Shown here one piece after another: positions 32,596 to 42,277 of a stretch of DNA of 64,000 nucleotides (position 1 is the first letter of the stretch; the number at the start of each line of letters is the position of its first letter). The notes beneath the pieces were generated by a model. It searched no databases and had not been told where the DNA came from. It was given only the letters and a program-made list of their open reading frames with translations. Location of the stretch: positions 868,001-932,000 of the forward strand of contig NZ_CP116766.1 in the NCBI RefSeq assembly GCF_028463985.1, written 5' to 3'. The position numbers and the translations under genes were made by a program. Source of the stretch: Neisseria lisongii (GTDB lineage Bacteria; Pseudomonadota; Gammaproteobacteria; Burkholderiales; Neisseriaceae).

Positions 32596-35040
32596 TCAGT
32601 GCTTGGTTGCCTTTGCTCTTGACGGACGGCTTTTTCCCGCCGCCGCAGCTTCCGCAGGCACGGTTTCCGCCCACGGCGCAGGCTGGCTTTCCAAACCCAA
32701 TGCCAAGACTTCGTCTATCCATTTCACCGGATGGATGGTCAGGCCGGTTTTGACGTTTTCCGGAATTTCTTCCAAATCTTTGACATTGTCTTGCGGAATC
32801 AGCACATGTTTGATGCCGCCCCGCAACGCCGCCAGCAGTTTTTCTTTCAAACCGCCGATCGGCAGCACTTCGCCCCGCAGGGTAATTTCGCCCGTCATCG
32901 CCACATCGGCACGCACCGGAATCCGGGTGAATGCTGACACCATCGCCAAGGTCATGGCGATACCGGCACTCGGCCCGTCTTTCGGCGTTGCCCCTTCGGG
33001 AACATGGACGTGAATGTCTTTTTTCTCGTAGAAATCAGGCGCAAGTCCGACCGATTCGGCTCGGGAACGCACCACCGACCAAGCGGCAGATACTGATTCT
33101 TTCATCACATCACCCAGCTGGCCGGTACATTGAATCACACCCTTACCCGGCAATGCCACGGCCTCGACTGTCAGCAGTTCGCCGCCGACTTCCGTCCACG
33201 CCAAACCGGTTACCTGACCGATACGGTTTTCGCTTTCGGCAACGCCGTAATCAAAGCGGCGCACGCCCAAATAATCGTGCAGATTGCCTGCATCAACTTT
33301 GACCGCTTTCGGCTTGGCTTTGGATTTGGCAGCTTTTTTCTTGTCTTCCGACAAGGTAATCTGCATCACCACTTTGCGGCAGATTTTGGCAATTTCGCGA
33401 TCCAGCGAGCGTACACCGGCTTCACGGGTGTAATAACGGATAATGTCCCGCACGGCGCTTTCATCAATAATCAACTCGCCCTCTTTTACACCGTTGCGCT
33501 TCATCTGCTTCGGCACTAAATACTGCATGGCGATATTGATTTTTTCGTCTTCGGTATAGCCCGACAGACGGATAATTTCCATACGGTCCAGCAGTGGGGT
33601 CGGAATATTTAGACTGTTGGATGTGGCGATAAACATCACATCGCTCAAATCGTAATCCACTTCGGCGTAGTGGTCGGCAAATTTGCTGTTTTGTTCGGGA
33701 TCAAGCACTTCCAGCAGCGCACTGGCCGGATCGCCTCGGAAATCGTTGCCCATTTTGTCGATTTCATCCAACAAAAACAACGGGTTTTTCACACCGGCTT
33801 TGGCCATGTTCTGCAAAATTTTGCCCGGCATCGAACCGATATAGGTTCGGCGGTGGCCTCGGATTTCGCTTTCGTCACGCACGCCGCCCAGCGCCATACG
33901 CACATATTGGCGGCCAGTGGCTTTGGCAATCGATTCGCCCAAAGAAGTTTTACCCACGCCCGGCGGGCCGACCAAACACAAAATCGGGCCTTTGAGCTTG
34001 TCCATACGTTTTTGCACGGCAAGGTATTCCAAAATCCGTTCTTTGACTTTTTCCAAGCCGTAATGGTCGGCATTCAGCACCAAATCGGCTTTGGCAATGT
34101 CTTTGCTGACACGGGATTTTTTCTTCCACGGCAGTTCGAGCAGAATATCGATATAGTTGCGCACCACGGTCGATTCGGCCGACATCGGCGGCATCATTTT
34201 CAGTTTTTTCAACTCAGACAAACATTTTTCTTCCGCCTCTTTGGTCATGCCTGCGGCCTTGATTTTGCCTTCCAAGGCTTCCAGTTCGCTGCGCTCGTCT
34301 TCCTCGCCCAACTCTTTCTGAATCGCCTTAACCTGCTCGTTCAGATAATATTCGCGCTGGGATTTTTCCATCTGGCGTTTGACCCGACCCCGGATGCGTT
34401 TCTCCACCTGCATAATGTCCAGCTCGGCTTCCAAGCGGGCCAGCAGCAATTCCATACGCACCATCACGTTTTCGGTTTCCAAAAGCTGTTGGCGGTAGGT
34501 CAGTTTTAACTGCAGATGGGCGGCAACGGTATCGGTCAGGCGGCCGTTTTCTTTGATGCCGTGGACGCTGTTGATGATTTCCGCCGGAATTTTTTTGTTT
34601 AACTTGGCGTATTGTTCAAATTGCGACAGCAGCGTGCGGCGCAGAGCTTCGACATCGGGATGGTCGTCGCCCGCTTCATCGTCAAGTGCTTCTACATGTG
34701 AAACAAACAGCGTGCCGTTGTCTTCAACCGTCAGCGCACGGGCCCGGTAAAGGCCTTCCACCAACACTTTCACCGTGCCGTCAGGCAGTTTCAACACCTG
34801 CAAAACCTGGGCAACCGTACCGGTTTGGTGCAGATCGGCAGGCGCAGGCTCTTCCAATTCGGATTCTTTCTGCGCCAGCAGGAACACCGGTTCGTCATCG
34901 GCCATTGCCGCTTCCAAGGCAGCAATGGATTTCGGGCGGCCGACAAACAGCGGCAGCACCATGTGCGGATAAACCACTACATCACGCAGCGGCAAAGTGC
35001 TCAAGGCACGGTATTGCTCTATCGTTTTTTCTTTTGACAT
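32596..35040 (-). CDS. lon: ATP-dependent protease Lon
   Basis: 814 residues from the ATG at 35040 (MSKEKTIEQY; an in-frame TTG at 35061 is not preferred). Cytoplasmic AAA+ serine protease degrading misfolded and regulatory proteins. N-terminal substrate domain (LPLRDVVVYPHMVLPLFVGR), long coiled coil, Walker A GPPGVGKTSLGESIA (about 361), Walker B PLFLLDEIDKM (about 424), and a protease domain with Ser in PKDGPSAGIAMT (about 688) and Lys in GLKEKLLAALRGG (about 731). Length fits family (784 in E. coli, longer in betaproteobacteria). C-terminus is basic and Ala-rich. Confidence 0.97.
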   Translation of the reverse strand: MSKEKTIEQYRALSTLPLRDVVVYPHMVLPLFVGRPKSIAALEAAMADDEPVFLLAQKESELEEPAPADLHQTGTVAQVLQVLKLPDGTVKVLVEGLYRARALTVEDNGTLFVSHVEALDDEAGDDHPDVEALRRTLLSQFEQYAKLNKKIPAEIINSVHGIKENGRLTDTVAAHLQLKLTYRQQLLETENVMVRMELLLARLEAELDIMQVEKRIRGRVKRQMEKSQREYYLNEQVKAIQKELGEEDERSELEALEGKIKAAGMTKEAEEKCLSELKKLKMMPPMSAESTVVRNYIDILLELPWKKKSRVSKDIAKADLVLNADHYGLEKVKERILEYLAVQKRMDKLKGPILCLVGPPGVGKTSLGESIAKATGRQYVRMALGGVRDESEIRGHRRTYIGSMPGKILQNMAKAGVKNPLFLLDEIDKMGNDFRGDPASALLEVLDPEQNSKFADHYAEVDYDLSDVMFIATSNSLNIPTPLLDRMEIIRLSGYTEDEKINIAMQYLVPKQMKRNGVKEGELIIDESAVRDIIRYYTREAGVRSLDREIAKICRKVVMQITLSEDKKKAAKSKAKPKAVKVDAGNLHDYLGVRRFDYGVAESENRIGQVTGLAWTEVGGELLTVEAVALPGKGVIQCTGQLGDVMKESVSAAWSVVRSRAESVGLAPDFYEKKDIHVHVPEGATPKDGPSAGIAMTLAMVSAFTRIPVRADVAMTGEITLRGEVLPIGGLKEKLLAALRGGIKHVLIPQDNVKDLEEIPENVKTGLTIHPVKWIDEVLALGLESQPAPWAETVPAEAAAAGKSRPSRAKATKH

Positions 35041-35306
35041 CTTAAATCTCAGTTGTTTCAACCAGGTTGCAGCCTAAGTTGGGTTGAACTGCGGGATTTC
35101 AAGACTTGAAAAACAGCTTTCCGATACCCACTTTGCCGAAATCGCTTTTTTACGGTGTTTGAGTTAGAATACCCACCTTGGACAGGCCGTCTGAAAACGG
35201 GCTTTTTCACAGCCCAGAATCCGAATCCGGAAAACCGGTTTCAGCTTCGCAGCAATGCGCTACGCTCATTTTCAGACGGCCTCTAAACGAAAGGAACCGC
35301 CATATT

Positions 35307-35588
35307 ATGTCCGCCGCAGCGCAAAACGAACAAAAATCCCTGATTGAATTTCCATGCACCTTCCCGCTGAAAGTAATGGGCGCAGTCCACCCCGATTTTG
35401 AAAAAGCCGTTTTGGAAACCGTCCGCCTTCATGCGCCGGACACCGAAGCCCGCCACATTACCACCCGCCCGAGCAGCAAAGGCAACTATACCGGCGCTAC
35501 CGTTCAGGTCAATGTCAGCAGCCAAGAGCAGTTGGACAACATCTACCGTGCGCTGACTTCCCACGAATTGGTTAAAGTGGTGCTGTAA
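35307..35588 (+). CDS. DUF493 (YbeD) family protein
   Basis: 93 residues from ATG 35307 with AAAGGA upstream. Contains SLIEFPCTFPLKVMGAVHPDFEKAV and RPSSKGNYTGATVQVNVSSQEQLDNIYRAL, the complete DUF493 pattern, an ACT-like small alpha/beta fold. The gene overlaps lipB by one base (TAATG), as ybeD adjoins lipB in E. coli; a role in lipoate metabolism has been proposed for the family. Upstream 35041-35306 holds promoter sequences and a DUS-ended short repeat. Confidence 0.92.
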   Translation: MSAAAQNEQKSLIEFPCTFPLKVMGAVHPDFEKAVLETVRLHAPDTEARHITTRPSSKGNYTGATVQVNVSSQEQLDNIYRALTSHELVKVVL

Positions 35589-36205
35589 TGAAAATCGTGC
35601 AGAAAGGTTTGGTCGATTACCAGCCTACTTTCGAAGCGATGAAGGCATTCAATGCCGGACGCACCGACACTACCGAAGACGAATTGTGGGTGGTCGAACA
35701 CCCGCCGGTGTTTACCCAAGGTTTGGCCGGCAAACCCGAACACCTGCTGATTCAGGACGATATTCCCGTGGTTCAAATCGACCGGGGCGGTCAGATTACC
35801 TACCACGGCCCCGGCCAGTTGGTCGTTTATACCATGATCGACTTCAAACGTCGCAAAACCAGCGTGCGCAGCATCGTGTCCGCACTGGAAAACAGCATTA
35901 TTGCGACACTGGCGGAATACCATATTCAGGCCGCCGCCGACCCCAAACGCCCCGGCGTTTATGTCGGCGAGAAAAAAATCGCCTCTTTGGGCTTGAGAAT
36001 TAAAAACGGATCGGTATATCACGGGTTGGCACTGAACGTCGATATGGATTTAAGCCCGTTTACCCACATCAATCCCTGCGGCTACGCCGGTATGGAAATG
36101 ACCCAAATTGCCGACTTCGTCCGCCCCTGTCCGGCCTTGGCCGAAGTGGCCGGCAAACTGACCGCACACCTCTACACGCAACTTACAGCGAAAGAATCCT
36201 CATGA
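35588..36205 (+). CDS. lipB: Octanoyl-[ACP]:protein N-octanoyltransferase
   Basis: 205 residues. Transfers octanoyl from ACP to lipoyl domains. Motifs: ELWVVEHPPVFTQGLAGK (about 36), DRGGQITYHGPGQLVVY (about 66-82), RPGVYVGEKKIASLGLRI with the catalytic Lys (about 130-147), and the thiolate region FTHINPCGYAGMEMTQI (Cys about 164). Length matches the family (about 210). Middle gene of DUF493-lipB-lipA, with one-base and four-base overlaps. Confidence 0.96.
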   Translation: MKIVQKGLVDYQPTFEAMKAFNAGRTDTTEDELWVVEHPPVFTQGLAGKPEHLLIQDDIPVVQIDRGGQITYHGPGQLVVYTMIDFKRRKTSVRSIVSALENSIIATLAEYHIQAAADPKRPGVYVGEKKIASLGLRIKNGSVYHGLALNVDMDLSPFTHINPCGYAGMEMTQIADFVRPCPALAEVAGKLTAHLYTQLTAKESS

Positions 36206-37182
36206 GCGAAATCAAAACAGACGATCCTAAACGCGGCGTCAAACTCAAAGGTGCCGACAAAACCGCACGCATTCCGATTAAAGTGGTTCCGCTGGAACAG
36301 AAACTGAAAAAGCCCGAATGGATTCGTGCCAAATTACCCGGAAAAAAATTCTTTGAAATCAAAAGTCTTTTGCGTGAACAAAAAATGCACACGGTTTGCG
36401 AGGAAGCCTCTTGCCCGAATATCAGCGAATGTTTTACCAAAGGCACGGCAACCTTTATGATTATGGGCGACATCTGCACCCGACGCTGTCCGTTTTGCGA
36501 CGTGGGCCACGGCCGCCCGAATATGCTCGATCCGGACGAACCGAAAAATCTCGCCGAATCCGTAAAAGCAATGAATCTGCGCTATGTGGTGATTACCTCG
36601 GTTGACAGGGACGACCTGCGGGACGGCGGTGCGCAACACTTTGCCGACTGCATCAAAGCCATCCGCGAAACCAGCCCAAATACCAAAATCGAGATTCTGG
36701 TTCCCGATTTCCGCGGCCGCTTGGATATTGCCCTAAACATCCTCGCCGAAACCCCGCCCGATGTGATGAACCACAATCTGGAAACCCACCCCGATTTATA
36801 CCGCAAAGCCCGTCCCGGTGCCGATTACAAACACTCGCTGGAACTTTTGCGCCGCTACAAAGAAATGATGCCGCATATTCCGACCAAATCGGGTATCATG
36901 GTCGGCTTGGGCGAAACCGACGAACAGGTTCGGGAAATCATGCGGGATATGCGTGCCAACCAAATCGAAATGATTACCATCGGCCAATATCTGCAGCCTT
37001 CAGACGGCCACTTGCCGGTATTGCGTTACGTTACGCCCGACCAATTCAAAGAATTTGAAAAAGAAGCCTACGAAATGGGCTTCAGCAACGCCGCCATCGG
37101 TGCCATGGTACGCTCAAGCTACCACGCCGACGAACAGGCCGCCGAAGCCCTGCGCGAAAGCCACGGCGGTTGCCACCACTAA
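36202..37182 (+). CDS. lipA: Lipoyl synthase
   Basis: 326-residue radical-SAM enzyme inserting sulfur at C6 and C8 of octanoyl groups. First cluster CEEASCPNISECF (Cys about 64, 69, 75); second CTRRCPFCDVGHG (about 90-102, CxxxCxxC); conserved C-terminal RSSYHA. All seven-Cys/Ser ligands appear present. ATG overlaps the lipB stop (ATGA). The C-terminus HGGCHH carries extra Cys/His. A DUS falls in frame inside the gene near 36995 (QPSDGH). Confidence 0.97.
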   Translation: MSEIKTDDPKRGVKLKGADKTARIPIKVVPLEQKLKKPEWIRAKLPGKKFFEIKSLLREQKMHTVCEEASCPNISECFTKGTATFMIMGDICTRRCPFCDVGHGRPNMLDPDEPKNLAESVKAMNLRYVVITSVDRDDLRDGGAQHFADCIKAIRETSPNTKIEILVPDFRGRLDIALNILAETPPDVMNHNLETHPDLYRKARPGADYKHSLELLRRYKEMMPHIPTKSGIMVGLGETDEQVREIMRDMRANQIEMITIGQYLQPSDGHLPVLRYVTPDQFKEFEKEAYEMGFSNAAIGAMVRSSYHADEQAAEALRESHGGCHH

Positions 37183-37187
37183 AACCC

Positions 37188-37227
37188 GTTTTTCAGACGG
37201 CCTCAACCATACAGGCCGTCTGAAAAC
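37188..37227 (+). terminator. DUS-pair terminator after lipA
   Basis: GTTTTTCAGACGGCCT and AGGCCGTCTGAAAAC inverted around CAACCATAC; begins 6 bases after the lipA stop. Confidence 0.8.
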
Positions 37228-37265
37228 CAATATCCATTTGACTATTCCGAACAGAAAGCTAGATT

Positions 37266-38345
37266 ATGGCCAACGAAAAAAGTAACAAAAACAACATCAT
37301 CGAAGACAAAGGCAAGGCACTCGCCGCTGCTTTGGCTCAGATTGAAAAAAACTTCGGCAAAGGCTCGATTATGAAGATGGACGGCAGCCATCAGGAAGAC
37401 AACTTAGACGTTATCTCCACCGGCTCGCTGGGCATTGATTTGGCTTTGGGTGTCGGCGGTTTACCGCGCGGCCGGGTTGTCGAAATCTTCGGACCGGAAT
37501 CTTCGGGTAAAACCACCCTCTGTTTGGAAGCCATCGCCCAGTGCCAAAAAACCGGCGGCGTGTGTGCCTTTATCGATGCCGAACACGCCTTCGACCCGGT
37601 TTACGCCCGCAAACTCGGCGTAAAAGTTGAAGAGCTGTATCTCTCCCAACCCGACACCGGCGAACAAGCCTTGGAAATCTGCGATACGCTGGTACGCTCC
37701 GGCGGCGTAGATATGGTGGTGGTCGATTCCGTAGCCGCACTCGTACCGAAAGCCGAAATCGAAGGTGATATGGGCGACAGCCACGTCGGTTTGCAAGCCC
37801 GCCTGATGAGCCAGGCGCTGCGCAAACTGACCGGCCACATCAAACGCACCAACACGCTGGTGATTTTCATCAACCAAATCCGCATGAAAATCGGCGTGAT
37901 GTTCGGTAATCCGGAAACCACCACCGGCGGCAATGCCCTGAAATTCTACTCGTCCGTACGCCTCGATATCCGCCGAGGCACGCAAATCAAGACCAAAGAA
38001 GACGAAATCATCGGCAACGAAACCAAAGTCAAAGTAATTAAAAACAAGGTTGCGCCGCCGTTCCGCCAAGCCACTTTCGATATCCTCTACGGCGAAGGCA
38101 TCAGCTGGGAAGGCGAGCTGATCGACATCGGCACCGATCACAATATTATTGAAAAATCAGGCTCTTGGTACAGCTACAACGGCAACAAAATCGGCCAAGG
38201 CAAAGACAATGTCCGCCTGTGGCTGAAAGAAAATCCGGAAATTGCCAACGAAATCGATGCCAAAATCCGCAGCGCCGTAGGTGTCAATGTCAGCATTACC
38301 GAAGGCACCATCGACCATACCGACGGCGAAGCGCCCGAAGAATAA
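37266..38345 (+). CDS. recA: Recombinase RecA
   Basis: 359 residues. Walker A GPESSGKTTL (about 76), Walker B VDMVVVDSVAALVP (about 155), L2 loop FGNPETTTGGNALKF (about 218) and C-terminal acidic tail DHTDGEAPEE. Forms the filament for homologous recombination and SOS. No LexA box was recognised in the short upstream gap (37228-37265), consistent with Neisseria reportedly lacking a classical SOS system. In a competent organism RecA also drives transformation. Confidence 0.98.
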   Translation: MANEKSNKNNIIEDKGKALAAALAQIEKNFGKGSIMKMDGSHQEDNLDVISTGSLGIDLALGVGGLPRGRVVEIFGPESSGKTTLCLEAIAQCQKTGGVCAFIDAEHAFDPVYARKLGVKVEELYLSQPDTGEQALEICDTLVRSGGVDMVVVDSVAALVPKAEIEGDMGDSHVGLQARLMSQALRKLTGHIKRTNTLVIFINQIRMKIGVMFGNPETTTGGNALKFYSSVRLDIRRGTQIKTKEDEIIGNETKVKVIKNKVAPPFRQATFDILYGEGISWEGELIDIGTDHNIIEKSGSWYSYNGNKIGQGKDNVRLWLKENPEIANEIDAKIRSAVGVNVSITEGTIDHTDGEAPEE

Positions 38346-38360
38346 CCCACCATCCCGCAC

Positions 38361-38401
38361 AAGCCGTCTGAAAACCGGCAAACCCGTTTTCAGACGGCCT
38401 T
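38361..38401 (+). terminator. DUS-pair terminator after recA
   Basis: AAGCCGTCTGAAAAC and GTTTTCAGACGGCCTT flank CGGCAAACC; starts 15 bases after the recA stop. Confidence 0.8.
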
Positions 38402-38422
38402 GCCCACCATCAAGGAAACCCC

Positions 38423-38794
38423 ATGCGCAAACCCCAACGAGGCTACGCCCGCCAAGACCGAGTAAAAGAACAGATTATGCGGGAAATGGCAGAGCTGGTC
38501 CGCACCGATTTAAAAGACCCGCGAGCCGGCTTTATCACCATTACCGATGTCGAAATTACCCGTGATTACAGCCACGCCACCATTTTCTACACCGTATTGA
38601 ACGACACCGCCCGCAGCGTAAGCGAAGAAGCACTCGAACACGCCAAAGGCCACCTGCGCAGCGAATTGGCCAAACGGATTAAAATCTTCAAAATCCCAGA
38701 GCTGCATTTCAAATACGATGAATCTTTAGAACGGGGCATGACCCTTTCCGCCCTGATCGAACAGGCCGCCGCCGAAAAACCGGTTGAAGATTGA
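38423..38794 (+). CDS. rbfA: Ribosome-binding factor A
   Basis: 123 residues, KH-fold maturation factor of the 30S subunit. Pattern RVKEQIMREMAELVRTDLKDPR (slight variant positions), ITDVEITRDYSHATIFYTVL and LRSELAKRIKIFKIPELHFKYDESLERG all fit the family. ATG preceded by AAGGAA. Followed after 155 bases by truB, the usual rbfA-truB order. Confidence 0.95.
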   Translation: MRKPQRGYARQDRVKEQIMREMAELVRTDLKDPRAGFITITDVEITRDYSHATIFYTVLNDTARSVSEEALEHAKGHLRSELAKRIKIFKIPELHFKYDESLERGMTLSALIEQAAAEKPVED

Positions 38795-38949
38795 TTACAC
38801 AGAATATGTATTTTATTTATTGAAAATCAATGGTTTACATTTTCAATCTTAAAGAAAACAGAAGCCAGTGTTTCAACGATAACATTACTGTTAAAAAACC
38901 ATAATTCACGGCGGCAAAATGCCGCCCATTTTTCCACCGCCCGACTTCC

Positions 38950-39870
38950 ATGACTCAACGCAAAAACTTCCGAGCCGTCAACGGCGTTCTCCTGCTCGAC
39001 AAACCCGGCGGCCTTTCCAGCAACACCGCCCTACAAAAAGCCCGCCGCCTGTATCGTGCCGAAAAAGCCGGACACACCGGCGTACTCGACCCCTTAGCCA
39101 CCGGCCTGTTGCCCGTCTGCTTCGGCGAAGCCACCAAATTCGCCCAATATATGCTGGATGCCGACAAAGCCTACACCGCCACCGTCAAACTCGGCGAAGC
39201 CAGCACCACCGGCGATGCCGAAGGCGAAATCATCGAGCGCAGCAGCCAACCCGTTTCCCCAAACGATTTCCAACAAGCCTGCGCCGCCCTCACCGGCCCG
39301 ATCCGCCAAGTGCCGCCGATGTTTTCCGCTCTCAAACACGAAGGCAGACCGCTCTACGAATACGCCCGCAAAGGCATCATCATCGAACGCCCGGCACGGG
39401 ACATTACCATTTACCGTATCGACATCACCGAATTTACCTATCCCAAAGCCGTGATTGACGTGCAATGCAGCAAAGGCACCTATATCCGCACCCTCAGCGA
39501 AGACATCGCCCGCCAATGCCGCACCTTCGCCCACCTCACCGCCCTGCGCCGCACCGCCACCGCCGGTTTCACCTTGGAACACGCCCATACCTTGGACGAA
39601 CTTGCCGGTTTGACCGAAAGCGAACAAGACAAATTACTGTTGCCTTGCGATGCACTGGTGCAATACCTCCCCGCCCTGACGCTCAACGACAAAGCCGTCG
39701 ATATGCTGCGCAAAGGCCAACGCCCCCAATTTAGTTCCGACCATTATCCGGCACACAGCCCGATCCGCATCTACTCACAACAAAACCACTTTATCGGCCT
39801 CGCCGAATACCACCCCGAAGCCGCCCGCCTCAAACCCTTGCGTTTGATGAATACGGCACAGGCATTGTAA
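38950..39870 (+). CDS. truB: tRNA pseudouridine(55) synthase
   Basis: 306 residues. Catalytic motif HTGVLDPLATGLLPVCFGEATK with the active Asp (about 45); KPGGLSSN at the N-terminus; VPPMFSALKHEGRPLYEYARKG (about 119) and CSKGTYIRTLSEDIA (about 176) are the other TruB signatures. C-terminal PUA-like extension (about 245-306) is present. Makes the T-loop pseudouridine of tRNAs. The gap after it (39871-40060) shows no gene, only one DUS near 39975 and an AT-DUS at 40021. Confidence 0.96.
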   Translation: MTQRKNFRAVNGVLLLDKPGGLSSNTALQKARRLYRAEKAGHTGVLDPLATGLLPVCFGEATKFAQYMLDADKAYTATVKLGEASTTGDAEGEIIERSSQPVSPNDFQQACAALTGPIRQVPPMFSALKHEGRPLYEYARKGIIIERPARDITIYRIDITEFTYPKAVIDVQCSKGTYIRTLSEDIARQCRTFAHLTALRRTATAGFTLEHAHTLDELAGLTESEQDKLLLPCDALVQYLPALTLNDKAVDMLRKGQRPQFSSDHYPAHSPIRIYSQQNHFIGLAEYHPEAARLKPLRLMNTAQAL

Positions 39871-40060
39871 AAACTTACGCTTGAAATGTGTTTACATATA
39901 GCGTTGGCTCGCCTGGCTGTACTAAATTTCAACGATATTGGCAAAACAGCTATTAATAAGCCAATCTTTCGGTTTTCAGACGGCCTGTTTCCAACATTAC
40001 CCGCCGCTTTCTTTGTTATAATGCCGTCTGAAAATCAAACTTCTTATTCAAAGACATATT

Positions 40061-40813
40061 ATGGCCAACCAACGACTGATTTACGGTTTTCATGCCGTCA
40101 ATGCCCGCCTGTGGCAAAATCCGAAATCCATTACCGAACTGTATCTGCAGGAAGGTAAAAACGATGCCCGCAGCCGGGAGGTATTGGAAAAAGCCGCTGC
40201 GGAAAACGTCCGCCTGCATTTTGCCGATGCCGAACGCCTCAATGCTTTGAGCAAAGGCGCACGCCATCAGGGGGTGGTCGGTTTTATCGATGCTTCCAAA
40301 AACCATGTTCATCTTGAAGATGTGTTGGAAAACCTGCAAGAGCCGCCCTGCCTGCTGATTTTGGACGGCATTACCGACCCGCACAATCTCGGCGCTTGTC
40401 TGCGTACTGCCGATGCGATGGGCGTACATGCGGTGATTGCACCGAAAGACAAAAGCGCCGGCCTGAATGCCACTGTCAGCAAAGTTGCCTGCGGCGCTGC
40501 CGAAACCGTTCCCTATATCACGGTAACCAACCTTGCCCGCACGCTGCGTGAACTGAAAGAATACGGCATTTGGATCGTCGGCACGGATATGGGCGGCGAA
40601 GCCGACCTCTACCACTGCACCCTGCCCGACAGCATTGCCTGGGTAATGGGCAACGAAGGCCAAGGCATGCGCCGCCTGACACGGGAACATTGCGATATGC
40701 TGGTTTCGATTCCCATGTTCGGTACGGTGGAAAGTATGAACGTATCCGTCAGCGCCGGCATGGTATTAAGCGAAACCCGCCGCCAGCGGACATTGAAAGC
40801 CGAAGCGGTGTAA
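40061..40813 (+). CDS. rlmB: 23S rRNA (guanosine(2251)-2'-O)-methyltransferase
   Basis: 250-residue SpoU-class (SPOUT) methyltransferase. N-terminal substrate-binding domain (LIYGFHAVNARLWQNPKSI), then SPOUT motifs: LILDGITDPHNLGACLRTADAMG (motif 1, about 105-127), IAWVMGNEGQGMRRL (motif 2, about 192) and VSIPMFGTVESMNVSVSAGM (motif 3, about 217). Length equals RlmB (243-250). A single AT-DUS ends 30 bases upstream. Confidence 0.94.
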   Translation: MANQRLIYGFHAVNARLWQNPKSITELYLQEGKNDARSREVLEKAAAENVRLHFADAERLNALSKGARHQGVVGFIDASKNHVHLEDVLENLQEPPCLLILDGITDPHNLGACLRTADAMGVHAVIAPKDKSAGLNATVSKVACGAAETVPYITVTNLARTLRELKEYGIWIVGTDMGGEADLYHCTLPDSIAWVMGNEGQGMRRLTREHCDMLVSIPMFGTVESMNVSVSAGMVLSETRRQRTLKAEAV

Positions 40814-40859
40814 ACGGAAATGCCTGATTAGGCCGGGGCGTTTACTCCCATTTCACTGA

Positions 40860-40906
40860 AAAAAACCATGCCGTCTGAAAACCAGGTTTTCAGACGGCAT
40901 GGTTTT
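40860..40906. terminator. Bidirectional AT-DUS-pair terminator between rlmB and ubiE
   Basis: AAAAACCATGCCGTCTGAAA C and its exact inverse around CAG; A run on one side and T run on the other, so it serves both converging genes. Confidence 0.9.
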
Positions 40907-40922
40907 TGTCTCAATCCGACAA

Positions 40923-41660
40923 TCAGTATTTCACGCCTTTATGCAGCGCCACGATACCGGCGCTCATATTATGGTAATCGACGCTGTCGAAACCGGCATC
41001 GTGCATCATTTGTTTCAGGGTTTCCTGATCGGGGTGCATTCTGATGGATTCCGCCAAATATTGGTAACTGTCGGCATCTTTGGCAATCAGTTTGCCCATC
41101 ACCGGCAACAGTTTGAAAGAATACAGGTCATATACGCCTTCTAAGGGTTTGTACACTTTGGAAAATTCCAATACCAGCAATGTGCCGCCGGGTTTTAAAA
41201 CACGGTGCATTTCTTTTAAGGCGGCATCTTTATGGGTCATGTTGCGCAGACCGAAAGCGACGGACACCAAGTCGAAATAGTTGTCGGGAAACGGTAATTT
41301 TTCGGCATCGGCCAGCGATACGGGCAAAATCAGGCCTTCGTTGAGCAGGCGGTCGCGGCCGACAGTGAGCATGGAAGAATTGATGTCGGTCAGCCAGACT
41401 TCGCCTTCTTTGCCGACCCGTTTTGCCCAGCCTCGGGAAAGGTCGCCGGTACCGCCGGCAATGTCCAGCACTTTGCCGCCTTTTTTCAGGCGGGCGGTAT
41501 TGATGGTAAAGTGTTTCCAGACACGGTGCAGGCCGCCGGACATCACGTCGTTCATGATGTCGTAGTTTTTGGCTACCGAGTGGAATACTTCGGCTACTTT
41601 GCCGGCTTTTTCCCGCTCATCAACGGTGCTGAATCCGAAGTGGGTTTTTTGGTCGCTCAT
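40923..41660 (-). CDS. ubiE: Demethylmenaquinone/ubiquinone methyltransferase
   Basis: 245 residues. SAM-binding motif VLDIAGGTGDLSRGWAKRVG (about 64-83), ubiE signatures YDIMNDVMSGGLHRVWK (about 34) and LLVLEFSKVYKPL (about 155), and FDSVDYHNMSAGIVALHKG at the C-terminus. Performs the C-methylation step in ubiquinone (and menaquinone if present) synthesis. The start lies 68 bases downstream of the next upstream minus-strand gene. Confidence 0.95.
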   Translation of the reverse strand: MSDQKTHFGFSTVDEREKAGKVAEVFHSVAKNYDIMNDVMSGGLHRVWKHFTINTARLKKGGKVLDIAGGTGDLSRGWAKRVGKEGEVWLTDINSSMLTVGRDRLLNEGLILPVSLADAEKLPFPDNYFDLVSVAFGLRNMTHKDAALKEMHRVLKPGGTLLVLEFSKVYKPLEGVYDLYSFKLLPVMGKLIAKDADSYQYLAESIRMHPDQETLKQMMHDAGFDSVDYHNMSAGIVALHKGVKY

Positions 41661-41728
41661 GGTTTTGCTTTCTGTGGTGTGGGTTTGGCCGAAACGCTAA
41701 ACCGCTTGCCGTTTTCAGACGGCCTGTT

Positions 41729-42148
41729 TTAATGTTTACAGCCGCAGCTTCCGCCGCCGCAGCCGGTTTTGACGGCGGCTTGGCGGTCGGGATCGGCTTG
41801 GCGGGAAGCGCCTGCTGCTTGCAGACGGCGCAGATAGTCCTCCCACAATTCATCGTATTGATAGGCCAGTTTGTGCAGATATGCCCAATCGTAAAGGCCG
41901 CTGTCGTGGCCGTCTGAAAAAGTGATTTTGACGGCGTATTGTCCGACCGGTTCCAAACCCATCACGGTTACGTCTGCTTTGCCGGTCTGCAATACTTCCT
42001 GATTCGGGGCGTGTCCCCGCACTTCGGCGCTGGGGGAATACACCCGCAGATATTCCGCCGGCAAGGTTTTCGGTTCACCGCCGTACACCAGCACTAAGGC
42101 GGTGCGGTCTTGCCGCAGGCGGATTTCGTCCGGAACAATATGTTGCAT
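41729..42148 (-). CDS. DUF971 protein with cysteine-rich C-terminus
   Basis: 139 residues. Residues 5-95 are a DUF971 (gamma-butyrobetaine hydroxylase N-terminal-like) domain: DEIRLRQDRTALVLVYG, LPAEYLRVYSPSAEVRGH and VKITFSDGHDSGLYDWAYLHKLA. The tail ends CGGGSCGCKH, a possible metal-binding cluster. DUF971 domains are implicated in iron-sulfur or metal handling but no reaction is assigned. It is the gene upstream of ubiE, 68 bases apart, with a DUS in frame (TFSDGH). Confidence 0.85.
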   Translation of the reverse strand: MQHIVPDEIRLRQDRTALVLVYGGEPKTLPAEYLRVYSPSAEVRGHAPNQEVLQTGKADVTVMGLEPVGQYAVKITFSDGHDSGLYDWAYLHKLAYQYDELWEDYLRRLQAAGASRQADPDRQAAVKTGCGGGSCGCKH

Positions 42149-42277
42149 GGTTTTCTTTCGGAAACGGCGGAAATGCCGTTTTGTCGTACACGATAATCGG
42201 ATAGAGGCGCACTTGAGACGCTGTATTTTAGCAGTTTTAAACGCCGCTTTCGATACGGCGGCAAAATTGCCGGGAGA

